NCBI RefSeq assembly: GCF_001641265.1
Contig: NW_020167524.1
Coordinates: 124,001 to 188,000, forward strand
Source: Pseudogymnoascus destructans
Taxonomy: Eukaryota > Ascomycota > Leotiomycetes > Thelebolales > Thelebolaceae
Length of the DNA stretch: 64,000 bases
Reading direction: 5' to 3'
Shown here piece by piece: positions 44,571 through 54,833 of this stretch. The notes under the pieces were generated by a model. The model was not told the origin of the DNA, ran no database searches, and worked only from the letters and a program-made list of their open reading frames with translations. Every line of letters begins with the position of its first letter. Position 1 is the stretch's first letter. The translations under genes and the position numbers were made by a program.

Positions 44571-45463
44571 ATGGCGCATTTGATACGACGGCGAGCACTG
44601 GGCTTAGCTCTACAGTCTCCTTTTTTACAGACTCGATACTTTAGTCATGGACTCCCTCGCTGCGCCTTCAGCAACAGAGACCAGGCACAGCAGCCTAGGA
44701 TCCCATCGGAGCGCAGTGTACGCATTGCCGCCAAAGAGATGAGCCAAATGACGTCCGATTTTGGCCTGCTACCAGGTATGCCCCGAATTTTGCGAATGTC
44801 TCGCTATAACGAGGTTGTTTACTGAGATGCCCCTCAACAGACACCATCGTTGCCCCATCAAGTGCCAACCGTCCCTCCCTACTCGCGTCCCCAAACGCTC
44901 TTGCCAAGTTACAATGGGCACGTTTGAAGCGCAAAGCTGCCGATCTTGTGATAATGACCATATATCGATGGTCCAACCGGAAGCATGGCCTCAAAATCCA
45001 TTTTCGGAAAACCGCACCAACGGCTGTAGCGCTACACCAGCAGATGTATACTGCCTTCGCCGCCGGCAACATTGAGCTACTAAAGAAGATAACGTGTGAA
45101 GGCCTCTATGACTCTTTCGCATCGCGCATCCACACGCGGCCTCGCGGCGAGCGGTGGAAGTGGGAAGTGATAAAGTACACGAGCAAGCCACGAGTAATGA
45201 GTAACCGCGCCGCGAGGCTGCCAGTTGACGATGCTGGGGTTCGGCAGGCCGTAGTGCGTATCTGCAGCAGGCAGAGGCTAAGTAGGTATAAAGCGGATGG
45301 GAGCCTGGTGGCGGGTACCGGCGAGGAGAGGGACGTAATGGAATATGTAGTAATTCAGAGAATGCTGTGGGAGGGGAAAGAGAATGACTGGATGGTATGG
45401 GGAACGACAGAGGAAACCACCTTGGAAGCCATCGAGGAAGCTAAAAGGGAAGCTCTGGAGTGA
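44571..45463 (+). CDS. MBA1: Mitochondrial ribosome protein mL45/Mba1 (Tim44-like)
   Basis: Two exons: 44571-44775 and 44841-45463 (275 aa). The N-terminus MAHLIRRRALGLALQSPFLQ TRYFSHG is a strong mitochondrial presequence. The Tim44-like fold follows: 'MYTAFAAGNIELLKKITCEG LYDSFASRI', 'RWKWEVIKYTSKPRVMSNRA', 'RQAVVRICSRQRLSRYK', ending 'VWGTTEETTLEAIEEAKREA'. Mba1/mL45 sits at the exit of the mitochondrial large ribosomal subunit and anchors it to the inner membrane, so that nascent chains enter the Oxa1 insertase. Intron donor GTATGC and acceptor CAACAG are canonical, and the spliced frame is whole. Confidence 0.9.
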
Positions 45464-45900
45464 AGACGTGAAAGATACGGAAGGGAAAGCTTTGTACGAT
45501 ATTAGCATGCTAGCGTCAGTGCATAAGTGCAATGTATAGAAACAATGTGTAGAATATTCGATAAGGTCTAAATAGAAGAAAACTCCCGGGACTAATAAAT
45601 CCACCAGAAATATCTTTCTTTGCTGCACAAGGTTTTTTATGTGATTGTATAGTAAACCTGGGTACTATGATGGAACCCTAAATGCTACCTTCCAACAACA
45701 CAAAATCTTCACTTATCGTCTTAATTGGCGATGAACATGGTAGTATATATAGCAATAGTTTAGTATGGTATATAATAACTAATACCTTATTAGACTGTCC
45801 CTCGTCGAGTTTTGATTACTCAGTAATCGACAAGCATGTAATACCCCTCGCATTATGTGCGATGGCGCAACTCAATAGACCTATTATGGTCTTGGCAGCT
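45464..45900. other. Convergent 3' spacer MBA1/transporter
   Basis: 437 bp between convergent stops, AT-rich near 45740-45800. Nothing recognised. Confidence 0.45.
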
Positions 45901-48268
45901 CTAGAAGAACTTCCCTTTCGGACGTGATGTGATAAATTCCTCGTCAGCGGCCGTGATGTCACCACCGTCGGTATATTCATTGGCGTCCACAATCCGAGGA
46001 CGTGTGAGGTAGTCGGGCTTGTCGAGGGAATCAAAGCGTTGCCCCTTTATCTTCGCAATAAGCCACTGAAAGCCCAGTCTAACGACCAGTGCACCAAAGC
46101 CCCAAAGGAGTCCTCCAAAAGGAGCAGCGACAAAAGCACCGAATACACTCCAGTCATTGGCGTATAGACCGCCTTCAAGCAATATCAATTTTGCGCCATC
46201 AAGGGCATTCCCGAAGTAGATTGTTCCAAAGATGAATACTGTCAGAATTCCACCAAGACCGCCGATTACAACCTCAAACCCGCGCCACCAGTAGAAGCGG
46301 TCGCTAAGGCCAATAACCAAGACTGGAATGGTCGAGGCAGAAACAAGGTCGGAGATCAGGTAGATCTGCAGGATCGACGGCGCTTTGAGAGCAATCACAA
46401 CGACAGGAAATATAAGCGCCACTATCCCAGCTCGAATAACCCAGATGTTGAGTTTGTTCCCGAACAGATCATTTGAAGCACTAGAAACCATGGCTGATTG
46501 GAAGGAGTCGAACGCTGCTGTAGAAAGCGTAACAGTCATGACCAGGACAATTCCGACAACCCAGCTGGGTAGTGTTTCCAGAAGAAGGAAGAAGGCGATG
46601 GAGCCGTCTTCGCCAGGTGCTAATGCCCCTGTCCAGACGGCGAGCAGACCCGTTACACCAACGAGCGTCAGGATGACAAGCACTATAGCCGAGGCGCTTG
46701 AGACCCCAATGAAGAGGTCTTTATCAGTTCGAGAGGCGAAAGTGCGGATCCAAAAGTTGGAAAGAAAGAAGTCATTTGTGAGGACGGCAACTGGAAGAAT
46801 ATACAAAAGTTGCCAGCCCAGGAGAGTAGCATTGAGTAGACCGGAAGAATCAACTAGGCTGCGATCCACATTCGTCTTGACGCCGATGGTGATAGTAGCA
46901 ACTGTAACCAAAAAGAAGACCATGACTGCTTGGATATTGTCGGTTATAAATGAGATTTTGAAGCCACCGAGAGCTACGACAATCAGCAAAAGAACATAAA
47001 CTGGCAGGGATGACTTGCAGGTATATATCGTGGTTACGACGGCTTGCACGATGATTGCTGGCAGGCCATCCATTCCAGTCAAAGCACCGACGATTTGCTG
47101 CATTGCAGAGAGCTCTGCTACCATATACAGAAACATTGTGACCAGCGTGAGAAAGCTGAGAAACATAGCTGTAACAACACCATATCTTTGTCTTGTCCAT
47201 TCTGTGAGAATAAAGCCTTCGGGGCATTTATTTCTAATAATCGGGCCAAGGATAGCAAATACCATAAGAGGGGCTGCTGAACTAACGGCATAGACAACCA
47301 CGCCTTGCACGCCAGTAAGAGCAGCCAGTTGCGGGTATGAGAACAGAATACCGGAACCCAGGGCTGTTCAATTGAAAAAAAAAATATAATGTTAGCAGTT
47401 TGCAACAATGGAGGGAAGGGGGTTTCGAGGCGGCAGCACTTTCCCACGCAAGCATTAACTTGATCGAGTAATCACGGTACAATCTCAGCTTCGCCTAGGC
47501 AAAACACAGAGATATCTTTCCCTATGTGAACATAGAGAATAGGTGTATCCCAGTATTTGCCAGGTTCAGCGCCCGTAGTGAAGCCACACAATGCCCGCCC
47601 TCTGCCACCTCCTCAGCCTCCAAAGCCAACACAGCTAAATTGCAAAATGCTTGCTCTAGAGTGCCAAGAAGAAGGCTCGAGGCGTACACGGTATTTTCTG
47701 CAAATACGAACCTTATGCTTTAATAACTCATGGCTTGCAGTTGGGATCTGTTGAAGATTTCTCACTCTATTGGGCGATATTCATGTTGCTTGTCCGTGCT
47801 GGGAATCCGTACATATATACGAGAGTTGCTGCCGCCGTTCACCGAATCGAAAACGAAGGCGCCGCAAAGTACTCACCAGAAGCGACAAAGTTAAGCGCCA
47901 ACGGTCCGGCTATGATTAAACATTAGCTGCTGTCTTTCTAATATGGGGGGGGGGGGTCAATTGGAGGAGGCGCTGCAGCTGTTGGGGGGAAGAATTGACG
48001 CCAGAAACGGAAGGGTTGTGTGGAGGTTATCTACCAGACTGCGTTCTGTTGCTAGAGAGGAACTCGTCTTTCGTCTGATGCCGGAGCCGCCATGCGATGG
48101 CACAGCCAAAAATCCTGAAGTCATGGCAAGTTAGCAAGTTAGTTCTGAAATACCCTTCTTGTCTTCAGGAGAGACTGGTAGTAAAGATTCAATGGGAGTG
48201 CCGCACAGGAAGGAGCCATAAGTGATATAGATCAGGGCATTTGATGCCTGCGTGGAAGGTTGTCCCAT
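45901..48268 (-). CDS. Sodium:solute symporter, urea transporter (DUR3)-like
   Basis: Four exons on the minus strand: 48268-48207, 48114-48035, 47909-47877, 47363-45901 (545 aa). N-terminus MGQPSTQASNALIYITYGSF LIFGCAIAWRLRHQTKDEF, then 'SSNRTQSAGPLALNFVASAL GSGILFSYPQLAALTG'. About 13 hydrophobic segments follow, including 'ALGGFKISFITDNIQAVMVF' and 'TLSTAAFDSFQSAMVSSASN DLF', the latter typical of the SSS family. The C-terminus is hydrophilic (DKPDYLTRPRIVDANEY). Fungal SSS members of this kind take up urea or polyamines by ion symport at the plasma membrane; the substrate is not readable. Intron 3 is 513 nt, about ten times the local norm, and the exon 1 donor (GTGCGG) is weak, so the N-terminal model is less certain than exon 4. 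Confidence 0.82.
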
Positions 48269-49235
48269 GGCGTGACTCTTGGAGCTTTTATGTCTCGGTT
48301 TAGCAATGTACGATAGAGACTGTCGAGTTGACGTCAAGATTTGAAGGTTTGTTGAAGTTTTTCCTTTAGATTTGGCGTCACAGCAATGGAAAACGATAAG
48401 ATAAAAATGGCAGTGGGGGTCATCAATAAATAGCCTACAGGTGTAATAAATAAAGGTACGAGTACGTACAAGAAATAGAAATTTACACACCAGTCCGGTA
48501 TCGCCATTTTAGCTTTCGCTCCTGGATGCTCTTCTAATCGAGTTAGTGACTTTTAGCTGCCATACCACGTGCCGCACCAACGCTATGCCGTCTCTAGCCG
48601 TGCAGAGGACAGCTAGAGAGGATCTCCAGCCCGGAAATTCGCAAGAAAGCTGTTTATTATTGTAAACTACTATGTACAGGAACTAGCCCGAGCAGTTTAA
48701 CTAGAATAGCCGCAAGCAATTGCTTTCTTTGGGTGTTTCGACTGGACCCTATCCTATGTCGGATTTGCCATGATTATGCAGAAACCAGCGGAGCAGGCCA
48801 ATATTACCATTAAGATCATGCCACCAGCATGATAAACCTTGAAAACAAAGTGTTTCCACAATAACGAGCTTGTTGAAATTTGAAATGCCATCTGATATAT
48901 TTTCTCGACAAACTGCCACGGGCTGGCACGGAAACCCCATCCCAAGAGCTGAAGTAGCTCGGAGCGTTGAGACAGGACGCTTGGTACAGGACATCCTGAC
49001 CGAACCTGCCCGAAGGCCCACGAGTCGCATAAGATATCAACAAAGCGAATTGCGTTGAGCTGGAAAAATTGAAGCAGACATACCCATCAGCACTGACGCG
49101 GGGAAAGCATGATAAAAAGCCAGTTGATAGAACGGTAGAGCGAGAATGTTTGTCGGTTGGGAATGAAATAATCAGCTGAATGAGCGGGATCCATCACATC
49201 AACGTAGAATGCCCAGGACACAAGATGCGGCGCGC
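48269..49235. other. Spacer with one possible small exon
   Basis: 967 bp between the transporter start and the end of the RRM gene. A 102-codon open stretch on the minus strand (48754-49059) is listed separately as doubtful. The rest shows no repeat or RNA gene. Confidence 0.4.
48754..49059 (-). other. Possible exon for a small membrane protein, no start found
   Basis: After a strong pyrimidine-AG acceptor (TTTTTCCAG) there are 102 open codons to a TAG. They encode 'LNAIRFVDILCDSWAFGQV', 'WGFRASPWQFVEKIYQMAFQ' and a C-terminal hydrophobic helix 'AGGMILMVILACSAGF' ending CIIMANPT. No upstream exon with a good donor could be fixed and no family was recognised. It may be the last exon of a small gene, or chance. 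Confidence 0.25.
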
Positions 49236-51611
49236 TCATTGCACACTTTGGTACGAATCGGTAGCTTCGCCACTACCAGAAGGAGTGTTGAAAACATTAG
49301 CATCTGTGCCGTCGCCAGTCGCTGTGTGTTGGAAGATATGAGCCTGCGGGCCGTATTGAACAGCGTACGGAAGCACCTGGTTTTGGCCGTAGTAATCAAC
49401 CTGTCCATACGGAGTTGGAATGGCAAATACCGGAGGCGGGCCAGTAGTGGCATGACCGTGACCGTTGCCGTTGTTGGAGACTGGGGTTGCGGCATAGCCT
49501 GGGCTGCTAGAGTAGCAGTAGGGTGCCATATGGTAGGGATAATGAGCATATCCAGGATAGGTGCTGCCAGTGTAAGGGGTTGGCGGGTATCCCATGTATG
49601 GATATGGTGACCCGTAGTATGATGGAGTTACCGCCGTGCTACCGTTGCTATCATGTGTGATGCGTTGAGCAAGAGGCTTCCGACGAGCAGATGCGACCAT
49701 ATCCTGTGGCTTCTTTTGGTCGACTTTGAGGCGACTGCCACCGTACGAATACATATTCTGAACCATGTTAGACTCCCAGTGCCGAATGACGGGGGGGGTA
49801 CCAAATATTACCATAACCTCAATAGCATCCTGGACGGAACCAGGATTAGCGAACTCCACGTATGCAAAAACATTAACGTCACACCCTAAATAAAGTCAGT
49901 GCGAGTTTGGGAATGGATGTTTTAAACCTACCCTCACGAACGGATGGGCGACGATTAATGGTGATGTTGACAATGTGACCTATGTTGTCAAAGAGGTCAT
50001 GAATCTGAGACTCCGTAGTATTTGCTGGGAGATTGGCAACGAAAATAGAGCGTCTGTCGACGTCGTAATTTTCGAGGTAGGTTTTAGCAGTGAAGCAGCT
50101 ACGTGAAACTGCCGACTTTCCAGATTGAAAGGGAGACGAGTTACGCTCACTGATCTTGGCTTGGAAGTTCCATTCATCAGAGTCGCGCAGCTCCTGCAAT
50201 CTGTGAGTAAAGATTGACAAATACATTTGGCGTAACTTACATTCAGTGCCTCTCGACCACTCTGGTAGTTGACGAACGTGACCAGAGGACCGCGGCCGAG
50301 GTTGAAAATGACAATCTCCGTTTCAGACGGAAAGTGAACACGCTCAAGTTCACCAAACTCCTCAAGAATTGCACGAGCCATATCTTCGGTAACTTCGATA
50401 CCATCATGGCGTGTCAGGTGGTAGTTACCTACAATATGTTACTATTTTAAGAAGTGTAGCTGAAGATTGAGTAGGGTATACATACGGTTCGCATTGGACC
50501 ACTCAATGCGACACCCGCGGCCGAAAATAACAGTGCCTTTGGCCTTCTCTCTGGCAAGGGTAGCATCAGAGCTATTCTTGAGTTGGTGTTAGCAGAGGCC
50601 CAATTTTTAAAACATGAAAAAACCTCACGGTAAACTGAACGAAGCCCATTGGCATATTTTTCTTGTCGCGGGTGATCTTGACGTAAACGGTGCCGTATTT
50701 ACGGAATACCTCGGTGACTGCAGCCTCAAGCTCAACCTCGTCATGTTGGCTGTTCAAACTAGTACGGTCATGTTAAAAAGTTGTTTGAATCGGTTTAGAT
50801 GAGACTTACTTGGCAACGAAGAGGCAGCTGTCTGGTGAATAATATAGTTGACAGTTGTTCTTGTCGATAACAACAGCCTCCGGGATGCACGCTTGTGGGC
50901 TGGCATGGCTGCGCTTGGCACTTGTTGGGGAACAATTATCAGAAGTAGGTTCGGCGACACGCCAGTTCTTCATGATCTTATCATTCGTGGATGGAGTTGA
51001 GCGGCAAGACCTGAGCTGCTTCACATTCTCCCGAGCAGCACGACGGCGCATACCGCGGCTAGTAGGAGACCCTCCATTCTCATCAGAAGGAATACAGGCA
51101 CTGAAAGGATCCTGGGCCTGTATTTCCTTGCCAAGACGGATGAACGATGAACGTGTGCTTGAAGATTGTCAGCAGAAATTAAATCAAAATGCCAAGAGAT
51201 CCATACTCGATTCCACTGACGCCATTTGACATGCCACGCTCTGGGGTATGGACGCTGTCAGTATCGCTTCCCGTAGACTGCTCCTTTTTAACAACGACGG
51301 AGTCATCTGCGGTAGAACTGTTAACAAGATTCGACTCTTACCCTTACCAGTGATGTTTAAAATAGGGAAGCCAGACACACTATGAAGCCGAAATGAAATG
51401 ATCATTGAAAAGAAGGGTTAAAAAAAGATGTTGGGAAATAGACATAAAAAAACGTACCTTGGCCCTTGAAAGGGGCGTCATCCCTGGTAGCGGGCTCAGA
51501 GTCGCTGTCGATGGAACGGGTGCTCTTGGATGATTCGGCACTCAGATGGCTCTGAATAAAGCCGAAGCAGATCTCTTTTTCAGCCGCGCTGATCTTGGAT
51601 TTATTGGACAT
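49236..51611 (-). CDS. Multi-RRM RNA-binding protein
   Basis: Nine exons on the minus strand: 51611-51458, 51306-51207, 51157-50810, 50758-50629, 50576-50486, 50428-50241, 50193-49932, 49885-49818, 49757-49236 (620 aa). The N-terminal 180 residues are disordered and basic. RRM-like domains follow: 'SCLFVANLNSQHDEVELEAA' with 'KKNMPMGFVQFTNSSDA'; a middle one ('RAILEEFGELERVHFPS', 'GRGPLVTFVNYQSGREAL'); and a third 'SIFVANLPANTTESQIHDLF' with 'DVNVFAYVEFANPGSVQDAI'. The C-terminus is Tyr/Pro/Gly-rich (YYGSPYPYMGYPPTPYTGS), as in proteins that form granules. A specific orthologue was not recognised. Intron 8 (60 nt) is in frame without a stop; splicing gives IENMYSYGGSRLKV, a normal RRM end. 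The upstream region is long and pyrimidine-rich on the sense strand. Confidence 0.85.
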
Positions 51612-53280
51612 TGTAATGACTGGAGGCAGAATTGGACTGCGATGAGAGCTGGATGGGCTATGTTAGCGCATTGTAAAACCGTGGAAATGGGAATTCTGGT
51701 GGCACATGAGAAGGCTGCATGTTTCGATGCAAGGTACAACAAAGTCCCTTGTCATCTGTGCCAAACATTACCACTTGCCTTTTGTCGAGATTGAAGAGCT
51801 GGAGAATTGAAGAATCTGTGTGTAAAGACAGATGAAAAGAGTGTATATGACAAATGGAAAGAAAGAAAGGGAAACGAGAGTCTGTGGGAAATAAGGAAGG
51901 TTGGGAGAGAGGAAATTGGAAGTCTTTGGGAGTAAGGAACGTAGGAAAAGAAATTGAGAGTCTTGGGAAATAAGGAAAGTAGAACGAAGTGAGTGTGGAC
52001 CGAAGAAAATACGCGTAAACAGAATGAAGAAGGTTGGAAGGAAGGGGTTTGGAGGAGGGTGATTTATTTGATCCTGAACCGCGCTAGAGAAATTGACGCT
52101 ATACGCATTTAAGAATATTGGGCCAGCGAGAGCACTCAAAAGCTGAATGGGGATGTGTACCTGCTTGCAAGTCGGCTTAATTTTGCGCCGGGGGTTCCTG
52201 ACCACGAGGGCTTAAGCGCGATGGAGGGGGGTCATGTGGTAGCCGCGTTTCCTCTCGTGACCGCGACTGGGAGTCGACCGTTGCTTGGAGAGCTGCGTGG
52301 ATTAAATTAAGCCCGAATTATACAGGGAAATCTGATCGTGATGATGCAATTTGTTGGACAACGCCGTGCCATTTGTAGTGAGCTGTAGTGAGACCGTGGA
52401 AAGCACAAGCCTGGCTCCAGGCTGAATAAATATAGCTTCACGTCACAAAAGAAAATATTATTACACGGAGACAATTGCATTGAAAGGATATAATGGACGA
52501 TCTTGTACGTGTATCAGAACACGGCAGCGCAAGTGACAGTGACCATCGTTAGATGATTGCTCTAGACTCGAACATGTACCGAGTCATCCATCCAACTCCG
52601 CCTTGAAGGCAAAAATAAGAACATTGTATGTAAAACAAAACATGAAAATAGACCTTTCCAATGAACTTATAGACCAACGAAAAACAAAATTTCAAGGGCG
52701 AGCTCTTGAAACTATCTTACACCTGTTAGTTGTAACTGCCCTTTAATCCCTTTAAACGTTGAGGCTGCGGGGATTGAGCCAGGATGTCATCGTGCCGGCG
52801 TGGTGATAATTTAGGAAATATTAGAAGCTGCCACAAAGATTCGGAAGCTTGAAAGAAGAAAATGAAAGTCTGGATACGTTCCTAATTCAACAAATGCTGC
52901 TCAGCATCTCATAAACTTACAAGTTTTCTTATTGGCTTCGTGACGTTGGATCCTTGGGAGTTCGGTGGGTTACCATGGGGGCACGGACCAAAAAGCGTGC
53001 CGAGGGGCCATAATTTATCCGACGATGTTGAGCCTCAAAATATAGATGGACGATCAACTTATCTACATGGCACCAGTAGTAACAAGAGACATTGCTTTCG
53101 TCTTGTTCGGGTGGCCACAAGCTTTATCTAAAATGTATATGGAATGCCGTTACTTGTAATACTATACGAGCGGCGTTTTTCTTCAATTAATTTGTTTTAC
53201 ACTGCCACAGTCACTGGGGACGGACGAGGTCTGGTATCGAGACCGAAAGAAGTGAGATACAGCTTCTCCCAGAGGTCAGA
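51612..53280. promoter_or_regulatory. Long divergent spacer
   Basis: 1.67 kb between the RRM gene and CIA30. The RRM-side 450 bp is pyrimidine-rich on the RRM sense strand with TTCC/TTTCC runs, probably a long 5' leader. 52200-53280 shows no repeat, RNA gene or conserved frame. Many RNA-binding protein genes have such long leaders. Confidence 0.45.
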
Positions 53281-54155
53281 ATGAGGGTCACCGGAAGTTT
53301 AAACCGAGGCTTTATTGGCCGAAGCATCGATGAACTGCAGAGATACTCAAGGCTAGGTAGGAAAGGCCGTCCCTGACACTACTATACCTTCTCATCAATG
53401 ACGATTTGCTGATCTTTTTCGCCTTGGCAGCATTAAAGGGCGAAGCTGTTAGGCTTCCCACGGCTCCTTACGTTTTGAAGGCTTTCGATAGCCCAGAAGA
53501 AATCACCGCATGTAAAGTTATATCCGACGCTGATATGGGTGGATTCACCAAGGCCAATCTCGATTGGAACCCGCCGGACGTCTCCTCGAGTTCCAAGTCA
53601 ACAAATAACTCTCGAGGGTATGCAAGGTTCCACGGCAACATATCAATTGATCTTCCAGCAAACAAACCTCAAATTCAACGCACCGGCTATGCTGCTTGGA
53701 GGACTCGAGACAGACCACCAACGATCTTCGGAAAAAGCCTCTGGGACATCGACCCATACACATACTTGGCGATGCGTATAAAGTCTGATGGGCGGAAGTA
53801 CTTTGTCAACCTACAAACAGAATCAATTGTACCGAGCGATATACACCAGCACAGGGTCTATGCTCGAAAACCGGGAGAATGGGAAACTATTCTCATTAAG
53901 TGGAATGATTTCGTTCGCACCAACCATGGAACCGTAATGGAACCACAAACAGAACTAATGCGCCAAAAGGTGAGAACTATTGGCATTGGTTTAATAGACC
54001 GAGTGCCAGGAAAGTTTGATATTTCTATTGAGAGCATATGGGCAACAAACAATGCCACTATGGGCGGTTCTATTGAAGATGGGGGATTAGAGGAAGGCCA
54101 ATTGAAGAGCAAACATGGCGCGAATATCAGATGGAATGGCAGTAAACCTTTGTAG
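53281..54155 (+). CDS. CIA30: Complex I assembly factor CIA30/NDUFAF1
   Basis: Two exons: 53281-53356 and 53431-54155 (266 aa). Exon 1 gives a basic N-terminus, MRVTGSLNRGFIGRSIDELQ RYSRL, that fits mitochondrial import. The CIA30 domain follows: 'PYVLKAFDSPEEITACKVIS DADMGGFTKANLDW', 'GYARFHGNISIDLP', 'YTYLAMRIKSDGRKYFVNLQ', 'WETILIKWNDFVRTNHG', 'KVRTIGIGLIDRVPGKFDIS IESIWA'. CIA30 is a jelly-roll protein that helps build the membrane arm of respiratory complex I in the matrix. Starting at the in-frame codon at 53406, inside the intron, would lose the presequence. The 74 nt intron has GTAGG donor and TTGGCAG acceptor. Confidence 0.93.
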
Positions 54156-54833
54156 CTTAGCCGTTGTACAATAATAAGAGCGGGTGATATCTGATATCGA
54201 GCATCTATGATCACCCAGGAAGACTGTTGCAGGAAGTACCCGAATACGGGAACCGTACACGAATTGTATGGCGTCTTCGGTCGTCGGGACTTCGGATTTC
54301 GGCACAACGGATAGAAAAACTCAACAGTAGACTACAGTATATAGAGTATATTGATCAATTGAATTACTACCCTATCTAATGGGCCTACGTAGCTATATTT
54401 ATAGGAATTCTGGGAGCACTGCCGAAACCCTCCATGCCTCAACTGTGTTATAGTCGGGTATCAGCCCAGCTGGCCTGCGCCAACCGTGGCGTATGGGAGC
54501 CCGTGGGATCAGTTGGGGATTCTTGCCAAGCCAGGCTAAAAACCCGGAATCCCACGGTCCTCCCCCAAATCTCCAACAAAGACCCAGGCCTATACCACGT
54601 GACCACGTGACCACGTGAATTATTTCCTTTCGATGCAAACAGGTAACGCGACTATTTGGGATCAAGGTCCAATCCAAACACGCCTCCAGAGAAACACCTT
54701 GGTGATCGTTCAAACGGAACAATGGGTTTGAATCCGGAGATCTACGGCCACAATTAACCGTAACACAGTCCATTGGAGACAGCACGCCAAGTCATGCTGC
54801 ATCCCTTCACAAACTACCCATGAAGCCTTCGTG
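54156..54833. promoter_or_regulatory. Intergenic with triple CACGTG array upstream of APC5
   Basis: 678 bp in tandem orientation. The CIA30 3' UTR is on the left; the APC5 promoter with the E-box array (separate entry) is on the right. No supported frame. Confidence 0.5.
54596..54617. promoter_or_regulatory. Three CACGTG sites at 8 bp spacing
   Basis: CACGTG occurs at 54596, 54604 and 54612, each as CCACGTGA, 217-238 bp before the APC5 start. CACGTG is the binding core of bHLH factors (Cbf1, SREBP types). Three cores in register at 8 bp look like a composite site, though a short tandem duplication would give the same pattern. Confidence 0.6.

Noticed and set aside
51768..52205. 145-codon Phe/Leu/Ser-rich frame on the minus strand
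   Set aside because: It arises from the pyrimidine-rich leader of the RRM gene; the composition explains both the openness and the hydrophobic look.
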